A DNA stretch of 23,646 bases from Flavobacteriales bacterium UBA1993 (GCA_002336485.1 DDCZ01000019.1:23262-46907); one strand, 5' to 3'; positions 7,833-16,263 are shown, counted from the first letter of the stretch. Numbers and translations: made by a program. The notes: generated from the letters alone by a model not told the origin.

Positions 7833-9134
7833 ATGATAGCCGAACTCTACAAGGCTTATTTAAGTTCATCTGGTATTTGCACTGACACAAGGAAGATTGC
7901 TTCAAATAAAATGTTCGTGTCACTCAAGGGGCCAACATTCAATGGCAATGATTATGCACTCTCTGCCATAAAAGAGGGCTGTTCCTTTGCCGTAGCAGAT
8001 GAAAGTCGTCCAGAATTTCAAGACAATAAGCGCGTATTTGTAGTGCCCGATGCTTTGGTTGCACTTCAGGAACTTGCAAACTATCACAGAAACAAGCTTA
8101 AAATTCCCTTCATAGCGCTAACCGGAAGCAATGGAAAAACGACTACCAAAGAACTGATTCGTGAGGCGCTTACAAGCCAATACAATTGCCACGCCACTAG
8201 CGGAAATCTGAACAATCACATTGGAGTACCCTTAACTATTTTAGAAATCGACCAGAATACCGAGATTGCTATTGTCGAAATGGGCGCCAATCACATTGGG
8301 GAGATTGCAGCTTTATGTCATATAGCCGAGCCTACATACGGTCTCATAACGAATATCGGACTTGCTCACCTTGAAGGATTTGGAGGCATTGATGGAGTTT
8401 TTCGGGGTAAAAAAGAGCTCTTTGATTACCTATCAAATTCAAACGGAACACTTTTCGTAAATCTGGATGATGAAAAGATCATATCCGCCTCAGAATCGGC
8501 CGAGGGGATTACTTATGGCTCGTCTCCCAATGCCATTTATTGTGGTGAAGGCAAGTTAAATGATGGGTTTTTGCATGTTAGTTGGAAAAGAGCCGACCAA
8601 CCAAAGTATAATCATATTCAAACCTCTCTTTCTGGTCTATACAATTTCTCAAACGTCATGGCCGCCGTATCCGTTGCTCGATATTTTGGTGTTTCCGAGA
8701 GAAAAATATGTCAGGCGATTGAGAATTACTCTCCAATCAATAACAGATCCCAGGTTATTGAATCTGAGCTATCAAACACCATTATAGTCGACTGCTATAA
8801 TGCCAATCCGAGCAGCATGAGCGCGGCTATTCACAACCTAGCCGCGATGAAATCATCCAATTCAGTAGTCATTCTTGGAGATATGATGGAACTTGGTGAG
8901 TCAACGCAATTTGAGCATCAATCGGCTGTTGACTTATGTAGAGATCTTGGTGTATCTCAGGTATATCTGATCGGAGGGCATTTCGCTAAAATTGAAGCAT
9001 TGGGAAATGACAAGCACTTCGACAACGTTGATATTGCGAGGAAATTCATCGAATCGAATCCTGTTAAATCAAGTACGATTTTGCTCAAAGGATCCCGAAG
9101 CATGACCCTCGAGAAACTAATCGATGCATTGTAA
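7833..9134 (+). CDS. murF: UDP-N-acetylmuramoyl-tripeptide--D-alanyl-D-alanine ligase
   Basis: MurF is the cytoplasmic ATP-dependent ligase that adds D-Ala-D-Ala to UDP-MurNAc-tripeptide, completing the peptidoglycan precursor. The 433-residue protein starts MIAELYKAYLSSSG. It has the short N-terminal substrate domain with CTDTRKI, the central ATPase domain with P-loop GSNGKTT (residues 98-104), SGNLNNHIGVPLT, EMGANHIGEIA and TNIGLAHLEGFGG, and a C-terminal domain with DCYNANPSSM and ILGDMMELG. All are family hallmarks and the length is normal. The longest frame opens at TTG 7809, but that codon lies inside the terminator hairpin, so ATG 7833 is chosen. The gene follows gldJ, with the terminator in between, and is convergent with an acyl-CoA dehydrogenase only 4 bp away, with no separate terminator visible. 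Confidence 0.95.
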   Translation: MIAELYKAYLSSSGICTDTRKIASNKMFVSLKGPTFNGNDYALSAIKEGCSFAVADESRPEFQDNKRVFVVPDALVALQELANYHRNKLKIPFIALTGSNGKTTTKELIREALTSQYNCHATSGNLNNHIGVPLTILEIDQNTEIAIVEMGANHIGEIAALCHIAEPTYGLITNIGLAHLEGFGGIDGVFRGKKELFDYLSNSNGTLFVNLDDEKIISASESAEGITYGSSPNAIYCGEGKLNDGFLHVSWKRADQPKYNHIQTSLSGLYNFSNVMAAVSVARYFGVSERKICQAIENYSPINNRSQVIESELSNTIIVDCYNANPSSMSAAIHNLAAMKSSNSVVILGDMMELGESTQFEHQSAVDLCRDLGVSQVYLIGGHFAKIEALGNDKHFDNVDIARKFIESNPVKSSTILLKGSRSMTLEKLIDAL

Positions 9135-9138
9135 AGCG

Positions 9139-10281
9139 CTATTCAGTTAGAAGCGATCTGCTAATAACGATCTTCTGTACTTCACTCGTTCCTTCGTAAA
9201 TTTGGGTAATCTTTGCGTCACGCATCAATCGCTCCACATGATATTCCTTTACAAAACCATATCCTCCATGCACTTGAACAGCCTCAACGGCAGTTTTCAT
9301 TGCAGTTTGAGAGGCAAATAGTTTTGCCATTGCACTTTCCTTTCCGAAAGGTTTCTTTTCATCTTTCAACCATGCCGCTTGTAAACACAGAAGGCGTGAT
9401 GCTTCAATCTCCGTACCCATATCGGCAATTTTAAAGGCAATCGCCTGGTGCTGGCTAATGGTCTTTCCAAAGGCTTTTCTCTCCTTTGAATATGCAACCG
9501 CCAGTTCCATGGCTCCTGAGGCGATTCCCAAAGCTTGAGACGCTATACCAATTCGACCACCTTCCAATGTTTTCATGGCAAATTTGAAACCAAATCCATC
9601 TTCGCCAATTCGATTTTCCTTTGGCACCTTCACATCATTGAACAGCAAAGTATGGGTATCGGATCCTCTAATTCCAAGCTTATTCTCTTTCGCGCCTACG
9701 ATAAAACCATCCATTCCGCGTTCAACGATTAAACAATTGATGCCTTTATGCCCCTTATCCACATCAGTTTGGGCCATTACAAGATAAACTGAAGCTGAGC
9801 TTCCGTTCGTAATCCAATTTTTTGTTCCGTTTAGAAGATAATGGTCGCCCATATCAACTGCGGTCGTTTTCTGTGAGGTAGCATCCGATCCTGCCTCTGG
9901 TTCAGAAAGGCAAAACGCCCCAATCTTTTCACCCGTGGCAAGTGGGACCAAGTATTTTTGCTTTTGCTCTTCCGTTCCAAATTTCTCCAAGCCCCAACAT
10001 ACAAGACTGTTATTCACAGACATGCAAACTGAAACACTAGCGTCAATTTTGGAAATTTCTTCCATGGCCAAAACATACGAAACAGTATCCATGCCGCCTC
10101 CGCCATATTCTGGAGACACCATCATACCCATAAACCCAAGCTCGCCAAGCTGCTTGATCTCCTCAGCCGGAAATGTCTGATTCTCATCTCGCTCAATAAC
10201 TCCTGGCTTTAAGACATTCTGGGCGAAATCTCTGGCCGCATCTCTTACAGCCTTTTGTTCTTCTGATAGTTCAAAAAACAT
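9139..10281 (-). CDS. Acyl-CoA dehydrogenase (short-chain/butyryl type)
   Basis: This FAD flavoprotein oxidises acyl-CoA to trans-2-enoyl-CoA, the first step of beta-oxidation or of branched-chain amino-acid breakdown, and passes electrons to electron-transfer flavoprotein. The 380-residue length is standard. Motifs in order: start MFFELSEEQKAVRDAARDFA, FMGMMVSPEYGGGGMD, CLSEPEAGSDATSQKT (flavin/substrate loop), NGTKNWITNG, GGRIGIASQALGIA, AVQVHGGYGFVKEYHVERLMRD and TQIYEGTSEVQ. Glu363 in IYEGT is at the position of the catalytic base in short/medium-chain family members. The frame stays open upstream to 10401, but that 40-residue extension has no family match and overlaps the divergent anmK, so ATG 10281 is used. 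Chain-length preference cannot be read from the sequence. No etfAB or thiolase gene is nearby. Confidence 0.94.
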   Translation of the reverse strand: MFFELSEEQKAVRDAARDFAQNVLKPGVIERDENQTFPAEEIKQLGELGFMGMMVSPEYGGGGMDTVSYVLAMEEISKIDASVSVCMSVNNSLVCWGLEKFGTEEQKQKYLVPLATGEKIGAFCLSEPEAGSDATSQKTTAVDMGDHYLLNGTKNWITNGSSASVYLVMAQTDVDKGHKGINCLIVERGMDGFIVGAKENKLGIRGSDTHTLLFNDVKVPKENRIGEDGFGFKFAMKTLEGGRIGIASQALGIASGAMELAVAYSKERKAFGKTISQHQAIAFKIADMGTEIEASRLLCLQAAWLKDEKKPFGKESAMAKLFASQTAMKTAVEAVQVHGGYGFVKEYHVERLMRDAKITQIYEGTSEVQKIVISRSLLTE

Positions 10282-10336
10282 CGTGTATATCGTTTTTACT
10301 GTTTTACTTTTCGGGTCGACAAAAGTAGCTTTTGAC

Positions 10337-11395
10337 TTGAATACAACACCCATTACTGGAATTGGTTTAATGTGCGGGACCTCGCACGACGCACTTGACA
10401 TTGCTGGTGTGGAGTTTGAAATGAACTCTGGCGTTTGGAGTTACCGGCTTTTGGCCTCTCGCACGATACCGCTTCGGGGTAATTTACTCAAAGACTTAGA
10501 TCGTTCTACTTCTATGTCCGGACTTGAACTAGCAACCCTGGATTTTCAATTTGCCTCATTCTGTGCAGAATCGGTTAACGTGTTCATAGCAGAGGAGGAT
10601 GCCAAATATGATTTTATCGCATCCCATGGAGTCACGATATTTCATGATCCAGACAATGGTATTAACATGCAAATCGGCTCAGGAGCCATCATATCCTCTC
10701 TCACTAGGCTTACTGTTGTCTGTGATTTTCGTTCGCAAGACGTTGCGTTGAGCGGCCAAGGGGCGCCATTGGTTCCCCTCGCAGATGCACTCCTATTTTC
10801 TGAATTTGAATACACGCTCAACCTCGGAGGATTCGCTAACCTCGCCAAAAACTCAGCGTCCAACGTCACGGGATTTGATGTTAGTTTTTGCAATCTGGCC
10901 CTCAATTTTGTTTCGCGACAACTAGGAAAACCTTTTGATATGAACGGTGACATCGCCAGAAGTGGGCAACTCATTACCTCACTTTTCGAAGCTCTGAACA
11001 ACCTTGATTACTACAATGAATCTCCACCAAAGTCCCTTGGAATCGAATGGATGACCAAGCACCTTGATCCATTACTTAATGACCATTCAAGGAGCCCGAA
11101 GGATCTTTTGTTTACGCTGACAGAACATATTGCAACTCAAATTGGGATTGTGCTTCCAGTTCACGGACGCTGCTTAATCACAGGCGGAGGCGCGCACAAC
11201 ACCTACCTTATCGAGCGAATAAAACAGTTAACTCGATGTGACGTTTCCATTCCGGATGGGGCGCTTATTGATTACAAGGAAGCCGTTGATTTTGCGTTCC
11301 TTGGCGTCCTGCGACTTCAGGAGAAGACAAACGTTCTCAGCTCGGTTACTGGAGCGAAAAGCGACACAATTAGCGGAGCAGTCTACATAGGGTAA
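10337..11395 (+). CDS. anmK: Anhydro-N-acetylmuramic acid kinase
   Basis: AnmK phosphorylates and hydrolyses 1,6-anhydroMurNAc to MurNAc-6-phosphate, returning wall turnover products to metabolism in the cytoplasm. The protein (352 residues from TTG 10337) begins NTTPITGIGLMCGTSHDALD, which aligns with the family ATP-binding start GLMSGTSxDGxD. It continues with DFRSQDVALSGQGAPLVPLADALLF, LNLGGFANLA, the active-site block FDVSFCNLALNF, and LITGGGAHNTYLIERI near the C-terminus. A GTG at 10283 opens a longer frame, but it lies 1 bp from the divergent acyl-CoA dehydrogenase ATG and adds residues absent from the family, so TTG 10337 is preferred. The first motif departs from consensus in three places (Cys, His, Ala), though the Asp residues are kept. 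No MurQ etherase gene is beside it. Confidence 0.92.
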   Translation: MNTTPITGIGLMCGTSHDALDIAGVEFEMNSGVWSYRLLASRTIPLRGNLLKDLDRSTSMSGLELATLDFQFASFCAESVNVFIAEEDAKYDFIASHGVTIFHDPDNGINMQIGSGAIISSLTRLTVVCDFRSQDVALSGQGAPLVPLADALLFSEFEYTLNLGGFANLAKNSASNVTGFDVSFCNLALNFVSRQLGKPFDMNGDIARSGQLITSLFEALNNLDYYNESPPKSLGIEWMTKHLDPLLNDHSRSPKDLLFTLTEHIATQIGIVLPVHGRCLITGGGAHNTYLIERIKQLTRCDVSIPDGALIDYKEAVDFAFLGVLRLQEKTNVLSSVTGAKSDTISGAVYIG

Positions 11396-11425
11396 ATTCA
11401 ATATAACCCAGTACATTATAGACTG
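11379..11425 (+). repeat. Nested inverted repeat over the anmK stop codon
   Basis: CAGTCTA (11379-11385) is the exact reverse complement of TAGACTG (11419-11425), and inside it GGGT (11390-11393) pairs with ACCC (11406-11409). The structure spans the anmK stop codon. No T tract follows, so it is not a classical terminator; it could be a 3' RNA-stabilising hairpin or chance. Confidence 0.3.
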
Positions 11426-11458
11426 ACCAAAAACACCGTCGCAGCTTCCTTGAATTTA

Positions 11459-11466
11459 TACATTTG
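11459..11466 (+). promoter_or_regulatory. Putative -7 promoter element for the dehydrogenase-mscS-nhaD unit
   Basis: TACATTTG matches TAnnTTTG exactly and is followed by C, as in the extended flavobacterial consensus. It lies 29 bp before ATG 11496, so transcription would begin near 11473. No good TTG occurs at -33. Confidence 0.45.
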
Positions 11467-11495
11467 CAGCCCTAAATCATGTTAACTATTTGACC

Positions 11496-12725
11496 ATGAA
11501 AGACCTATTAGATAAGTTCGAGAATAAAGCACCTGAAATCGTTTTTGAATGGTCAGATTCTGAAACCGAGGCCAAAGGATGGGTTGTAATCAACAGCCTT
11601 CGGGGTGGGGCCGCTGGTGGCGGAACAAGAATGCGTGTTGGTCTGGACAAGCGCGAAGTTGAGTCATTAGCGAAGACTATGGAGGTCAAGTTTACCGTAG
11701 CGGGTCCACCAATTGGAGGAGCAAAATCCGGCATCAATTTCGATCCAAGAGATCCAAGAAAAGATGGCGTCCTTCGACGATGGTATAAGGCGGTTTACCC
11801 AATTCTAAAGAATTACTACGGAACAGGCGGTGACCTAAACGTGGACGAAATACATGAAGTGATTCCAATCACTGAAGATTATGGTCTGTGGCATCCGCAA
11901 GAAGGAATTGTCAATGGACACTTCAACCCTACTCCTGGGCAACACTTGAGTAAAGTCACTCATCTGCGTCAAGGCGTATCAAAGGTGTTGACCAATGCGA
12001 AGTATTCGCCTGACGTAAGTCGAGGATTTGTTGTTGCTGATATGATCACGGGATATGGAGTTTCTGAGGCCGTTTTACATTATTATAAAATCTGGAAAAA
12101 CTCGGATGTTCGAGGAAAACGAGTCATTATCCAAGGTTGGGGTAATGTTGGTTCCGCAGCAGCCTTTTACATGGCCCAAGCAGGCGCCAAAGTGATCGGA
12201 ATCATCGACCGCGTTGGAGGTTTGATGAAGCCAGAAGGTTTTTCATTTGAAGAAATAACTGATCTGTTTATCGGTAAAGATGGAAATGCTCTTGGAGCCG
12301 ATCATATGATGTCTTTCGACGATGTTAACAAACAGATTTGGTCAATGGGTGCTGAAATTTTTCTACCCTGCGCTGCTTCCAGACTCATTACACAAGACCA
12401 AGTAGATCAGATGGTATCTGCAGGACTTGAAGTTATCTCATCCGGAGCAAATGTGCCATTTGCAGATTCTGAAATTTTCTTTGGACCAATTGGCGACTAC
12501 ACCGATGATAAAATAAGCTTACTGCCCGATTTTATCGCAAACTGTGGAATGGCGCGAGTCTTCGCTTATTGCATGAGTGACGACTACGAACAAACCGATG
12601 AAGCCATTTTTGGCGATGCATCTGAGATTATTCATAATGCATTAAAAGCAGTTCACGATACAAATTCATCTGAAACGAAAATCGCAAAATCTGCATTTGA
12701 AGTTGCGCTAAAGCAACTCGTTTAA
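11496..12725 (+). CDS. Glu/Leu/Phe/Val dehydrogenase family protein
   Basis: This cytoplasmic enzyme class reversibly deaminates an amino acid (glutamate, leucine, valine or phenylalanine) with NAD(P). The 409-residue protein has GGAAGGGTRMR, the catalytic-lysine motif PIGGAKSGI (Lys77), the catalytic Asp in GTGGDLNVDE (Asp113) and the Rossmann dinucleotide loop GWGNVGS (214-220). PCAASRLIT and SSGANVPF follow further on. The residues that set amino-acid specificity cannot be judged reliably by eye, so the substrate is left open. ATG 11496 is chosen over TTG 11490, two codons upstream. mscS starts 9 bp after the stop, so the two are probably co-transcribed. Confidence 0.92.
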   Translation: MKDLLDKFENKAPEIVFEWSDSETEAKGWVVINSLRGGAAGGGTRMRVGLDKREVESLAKTMEVKFTVAGPPIGGAKSGINFDPRDPRKDGVLRRWYKAVYPILKNYYGTGGDLNVDEIHEVIPITEDYGLWHPQEGIVNGHFNPTPGQHLSKVTHLRQGVSKVLTNAKYSPDVSRGFVVADMITGYGVSEAVLHYYKIWKNSDVRGKRVIIQGWGNVGSAAAFYMAQAGAKVIGIIDRVGGLMKPEGFSFEEITDLFIGKDGNALGADHMMSFDDVNKQIWSMGAEIFLPCAASRLITQDQVDQMVSAGLEVISSGANVPFADSEIFFGPIGDYTDDKISLLPDFIANCGMARVFAYCMSDDYEQTDEAIFGDASEIIHNALKAVHDTNSSETKIAKSAFEVALKQLV

Positions 12726-12734
12726 TCCGCCTTA

Positions 12735-13835
12735 ATGGATTTCTCCCAATTTTTAGATCAGGTATATGTAGGCAACACCATAAGGGATTACTTGTGGGTG
12801 GTTGGCTCGTTGCTCATAGGCGGATTATTCTCCCGATTTGTGGCGAGAAAAATCAGCGATCTGATCTTTGGGTTAGTTGCAAAAAAAGGTACCGAACTAA
12901 ATAAAACAGCGCTCCACGACCTCCTCGGTAAACTTTTAAGGTGGCTTATAATAATGCTGGTGCTTTTTGTCTGCACAAGCCATATAGAATACCCTGCCTC
13001 GTGGGACCTTGCGCCGGTCGATGAGTTCGGGATCCGATTGGTCCTGCACAGAATTTATCTACTGTTTCTCGGTATTGTAATAACCTGGATTGCACTTCGG
13101 TTTGTGAAGTTTTTGGGTATTGTCTTTATGGAGCGTGCGACTCTGACTGAAAGCATGGCCGACGATCAAATCATCTCATTTCTGATTGAAATGATTCGAG
13201 TTGTTGTGATCATTTTCGCAGTATTCATATTGCTTGGAGTGGTGTTTAAGGTAGATATTGGAGCATTGGTAGCTGGACTTGGTATTGGTGGTCTTGCGCT
13301 TGCTCTAGCAGCAAAAGAAAGCCTGGAGAACCTCCTCGCATCGTTCATCATATTCTTCGACAAACCTTTTATTATTGGAGACCTTGTAACGGTAAATGGC
13401 GTCACTGGGTCCGTTGAAAAAATTGGATTTCGGAGCACGCGAATACGCACATTAGAGAAGAGTTATTTGACCATTCCGAACCTGATGATGGTGAACAATG
13501 TACTCGACAATTTATCGCTGCGAACGTTCAGACGTGTAAACTTTACGGTTGGGCTCACGTATGATGCGACCAAAGAACAAATCCAAGAAGTGGTTTCCGC
13601 CACACAGAAATATATTGACGAACATCCGCATACGAATCAAGATGGTAAAATTCACTTCACCCAATTCGGGGCCAGCTCTCTTGACATCATGGTTCTCTAT
13701 TATATAGACACGATGGACTGGGGAGTATTCCTTGAAGTTAAGGAAGAAATAAACTTTGAAATCATGCGGATTGTTCAAGCTCAAAAGGCCGAATTCGCAT
13801 TCCCTACACAGACTATTCATTTAGATAAATCCTAA
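12735..13835 (+). CDS. Mechanosensitive ion channel, MscS family
   Basis: MscS channels open under membrane tension and release solutes after hypo-osmotic shock. The 366-residue protein has about five predicted membrane segments (roughly 17-37, 65-84, 100-130, 150-172 and 177-205). The last is the Gly/Ala-rich pore helix ALVAGLGIGGLALALAAKES, followed by the beta domain with FFDKPFIIGDLVTVNGVTGSV, IGFRSTRIRT and TIPNLMMVNN, all typical of MscS. The C-terminal cytoplasmic domain ends FAFPTQTIHLDKS, also typical. It has two more N-terminal membrane segments than E. coli MscS, as in YnaI/YbdG-like members. It is packed between the dehydrogenase (9 bp) and nhaD (13 bp). Confidence 0.93.
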   Translation: MDFSQFLDQVYVGNTIRDYLWVVGSLLIGGLFSRFVARKISDLIFGLVAKKGTELNKTALHDLLGKLLRWLIIMLVLFVCTSHIEYPASWDLAPVDEFGIRLVLHRIYLLFLGIVITWIALRFVKFLGIVFMERATLTESMADDQIISFLIEMIRVVVIIFAVFILLGVVFKVDIGALVAGLGIGGLALALAAKESLENLLASFIIFFDKPFIIGDLVTVNGVTGSVEKIGFRSTRIRTLEKSYLTIPNLMMVNNVLDNLSLRTFRRVNFTVGLTYDATKEQIQEVVSATQKYIDEHPHTNQDGKIHFTQFGASSLDIMVLYYIDTMDWGVFLEVKEEINFEIMRIVQAQKAEFAFPTQTIHLDKS

Positions 13836-13848
13836 ACCCTTTATTCAT

Positions 13849-15243
13849 ATGTACTTATTAATGGTTGTTGTTTTTGTGCTTGGTTACGCGGCGATCGCGC
13901 TCGAGCACCCTATCAAAATTGACAAAGCAGCAAGTGCCCTTCTTGTCGGGGCTATCACTTGGACCATTTTCGCTTTAAATGCCGAATCAATACTAGCCGG
14001 ATCGGTTGGGTTTGTGGAATATTTGGAGGAATACGCCCTGTTAAATGACGGCCAATCTACCGACGCGATGCATTATGTAACGCATGAACTGGGGCATCAT
14101 TTATCGGACATCGCCGAAATCCTTTTCTTTCTCCTGGGTGCTATGACCATCGTCGAGCTTATTGATGCGCACGAGGGCTTCGCGCTAATCACGGATAAAA
14201 TTACGACTGCCAATAAAGTAAAGCTCATCTGGATACTAAGTATCCTTACATTCTTCTTATCCGCAGCCTTAGACAACCTGACAACTGCGATTGTCATGTC
14301 TGCATTGCTCAAAAAACTCATTAAAGGAAAAGAAGACCTCTGGCTATTTGCTGGAATGGTAATTATTTCAGCCAATGCAGGTGGCGCATGGTCTCCGATT
14401 GGTGACGTTACAACCATAATGCTTTGGATTGGCGGACAGGTAACTGCGGCCAATATTGTTGTGAAGCTGATCGTTCCATCACTTGTAGCTATGCTTGTTC
14501 CTCTTACTATTCTCTCTTTCACTCTGAAGGGTGAGATTGAACGTAAACTCGGAATGGTCGAAGTCAGGCACCTTGTGGATCGAACAACGCCATTCGAACA
14601 AAAAACCGTTTTATTCTTAGGTGTTGGAGCCTTGCTCTTCGTGCCCATCTTTAAAACGGTAACGCATCTTCCGCCTTACATGGGTATTCTATTCGGACTT
14701 GGAATATTATGGACTGTAACCGAGATTATGCACCGATCCAAGCACCAGGATGATAAAAGCAAGCTTTCGGTTATAGGCGTACTGCAGAAAGTGGACACCC
14801 CAAGTGTTTTGTTCTTCCTTGGAATATTAGCAGCCGTAGGTTCATTGCAGTCTGCCGGACACCTTCGCATTATGGCCACATTTCTCAACGAGACGCTCGG
14901 CGATATGTATGTGATTAACATGGTAATCGGAGTGCTAAGTTCTATTGTAGATAACGTGCCGCTCGTTGCTGGCGCCATGGGAATGTACGATCTTCTTCCA
15001 GCAGGTGCTGCAGCCGTTGACGGACAAGCGTACCCAGTAGATCACCCCTTCTGGGAATTCCTAGCCTATTGTGCTGGAACTGGCGGAAGCTGTTTAATCA
15101 TTGGATCTGCAGCAGGTGTTGCAGTAATGGGTATTCTACACATTGACTTCATCTGGTATGTGAAGCGTATTTCTCTTCTAGCTTTCGTAGGCTACATGGC
15201 TGGTGCGTTCACATTCATTGGGATGGATATGTTTTTATTCTAG
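13849..15243 (+). CDS. nhaD: Sodium/proton antiporter NhaD
   Basis: NhaD exports Na+ (or Li+) in exchange for protons across the inner membrane and is common in marine and halophilic bacteria. The 464-residue protein is almost wholly hydrophobic, with about a dozen membrane helices. It shows the duplicated IT-superfamily core: SAALDNLTTAIVM (Asp142) with NAGGAWSPIGDVTTIMLW in the first half, and SSIVDNVPLVAGAMGM (Asp368) with GTGGSCLIIGSAAGVAVMG in the second. A hydrophilic loop with several His residues (HYVTHELGHHLSD) precedes helix 3. It is the last gene of a close-packed unit with the dehydrogenase and mscS; a 315 bp non-coding stretch follows. Confidence 0.93.
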   Translation: MYLLMVVVFVLGYAAIALEHPIKIDKAASALLVGAITWTIFALNAESILAGSVGFVEYLEEYALLNDGQSTDAMHYVTHELGHHLSDIAEILFFLLGAMTIVELIDAHEGFALITDKITTANKVKLIWILSILTFFLSAALDNLTTAIVMSALLKKLIKGKEDLWLFAGMVIISANAGGAWSPIGDVTTIMLWIGGQVTAANIVVKLIVPSLVAMLVPLTILSFTLKGEIERKLGMVEVRHLVDRTTPFEQKTVLFLGVGALLFVPIFKTVTHLPPYMGILFGLGILWTVTEIMHRSKHQDDKSKLSVIGVLQKVDTPSVLFFLGILAAVGSLQSAGHLRIMATFLNETLGDMYVINMVIGVLSSIVDNVPLVAGAMGMYDLLPAGAAAVDGQAYPVDHPFWEFLAYCAGTGGSCLIIGSAAGVAVMGILHIDFIWYVKRISLLAFVGYMAGAFTFIGMDMFLF

Positions 15244-15558
15244 GCAGTCCTTTCATATTCTAATACGAGCATTGGGACTTTAATTGATAGCTAAGGCTAC
15301 CTAACCGATGTATTCGGAGTCATGGACGTTTGAACGTTTTATCAATTTCGGACTTCAAGTATGCCTGAATGCTCATATTCTATAGTGAATAAAATACGTC
15401 ACTAAATATGACCGTCTTACAACCTTTTTACCATGTCTTGCTGAAGGTTCAATTTTGACAATCTCGAAATTAACAGCAATCTATTCACAAGTAAGGCTCA
15501 GGTGTCCATCTGTTGGGGTTTGCGGGGCTAACTTAGCCGATATCTAAATCACACAAAT
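15244..15558. other. Non-coding region between nhaD and exbB
   Basis: Stops occur in all frames, and I found no plausible gene, tRNA or standard riboswitch. The region contains a 10 bp direct repeat TCATATTCTA at 15253-15262 and 15373-15382, 120 bp apart, and a 13 bp palindrome just before exbB. No clear T-rich terminator follows nhaD; AGTCC near 15246 could pair with GGACT near 15275 but only across a long loop. The exbB promoter must lie here, yet no convincing -33/-7 pair was seen. Confidence 0.5.
15526..15538. promoter_or_regulatory. 13 bp palindrome upstream of exbB, possible operator
   Basis: GGCTAA-C-TTAGCC is a perfect inverted repeat with a single central base, ending 20 bp before the exbB ATG. 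The size and placement fit a dimeric repressor site or a small leader hairpin, but no regulator gene is nearby to link to it. Confidence 0.3.
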
Positions 15559-16263
15559 ATGTTAATGAATATGTTCCTGCAGACCCCAGAAGGGTCGGCA
15601 ACCGGAGGATTGGTTGAGGATGCTATCCCAACCGAAGAGACGTTAAGTGTCTTCGAACTTATAGCCAACGGTGGATGGTACATCATGATTCCGCTAGGCA
15701 TCCTTTCCGTTATAGCCGTTTACATCTTTATTGAAAGATTCCTGGCCATTCAAAAGGCATCGAAAGAGGATCCTCAATTCATGAATCAGATCAAAGATTT
15801 CATCCATGATGGGAAGATAGACGCAGCCAATCATCTTTGTAATCAAACGGAGGGAACATTCTCAAAAATGATTCAAAAAGGCGTTAAGCGAATCGGAAAA
15901 CCACTTGGTGATATTAGTGCCGCAGTTGAAAATGTCGCCAAACTTGAAGTTTACAAACTGGAAGAAAGCCTCAGCACGCTTGCAACCATTGCTGGAGCTG
16001 CTCCCATGATTGGATTCTTGGGTACAGTGATTGGAATGATCGTAGTCTTTCATGAAATGCGAATCAGTGATGCGGGCATCGAAATAGAACAACTCTCTGG
16101 CGGCATCATGCAGGCCATGGTTACTACGGTAGCTGGTTTGGTCATTGGTATCATTGCCTATATCGCCTATAACGTTCTAGTGGCCAGAGTAGAGAAGGTA
16201 GTCTACAAAATGGAGGCTACGACGATCGAGTTTATGGACCTTCTTCAAGAACCTGCCGAATAA
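15559..16263 (+). CDS. exbB: ExbB / TolQ / MotA family proton channel
   Basis: ExbB forms the inner-membrane pentamer that, with ExbD, uses the proton gradient to drive TonB-dependent outer-membrane transport. The 234-residue protein has three membrane helices: about 38-60 (GGWYIMIPLGILSVIAVYIF), 142-167 (TIAGAAPMIGFLGTVIGMIV) and 185-210 (QAMVTTVAGLVIGIIAYIAY). The family signature GAAPMIGFLGTVIGM and the VTTVAGLVIGI helix are both clear. Two further in-frame ATG codons follow within five residues, so the exact start is uncertain by a few codons. Its stop overlaps the exbD start (TAATG), which indicates translational coupling. Within this family, the ExbD and TonB partners point to ExbB and not TolQ or MotA. 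Confidence 0.93.
   Translation: MLMNMFLQTPEGSATGGLVEDAIPTEETLSVFELIANGGWYIMIPLGILSVIAVYIFIERFLAIQKASKEDPQFMNQIKDFIHDGKIDAANHLCNQTEGTFSKMIQKGVKRIGKPLGDISAAVENVAKLEVYKLEESLSTLATIAGAAPMIGFLGTVIGMIVVFHEMRISDAGIEIEQLSGGIMQAMVTTVAGLVIGIIAYIAYNVLVARVEKVVYKMEATTIEFMDLLQEPAE

Noticed and set aside
10282..10401. 40-residue N-terminal extension of the acyl-CoA dehydrogenase
   Set aside because: The family start MFFELSEEQ begins at 10281 and gives the normal 380 residues; the extension overlaps the anmK start region.
10642..11001. 119-residue open frame antisense to anmK
   Set aside because: It lies entirely within the conserved anmK coding region and has no recognisable features.
14097..14648. 183-residue open frame antisense to nhaD
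   Set aside because: It is rich in Ser, Thr, Pro and Ile without a domain pattern and lies wholly inside a clear gene.
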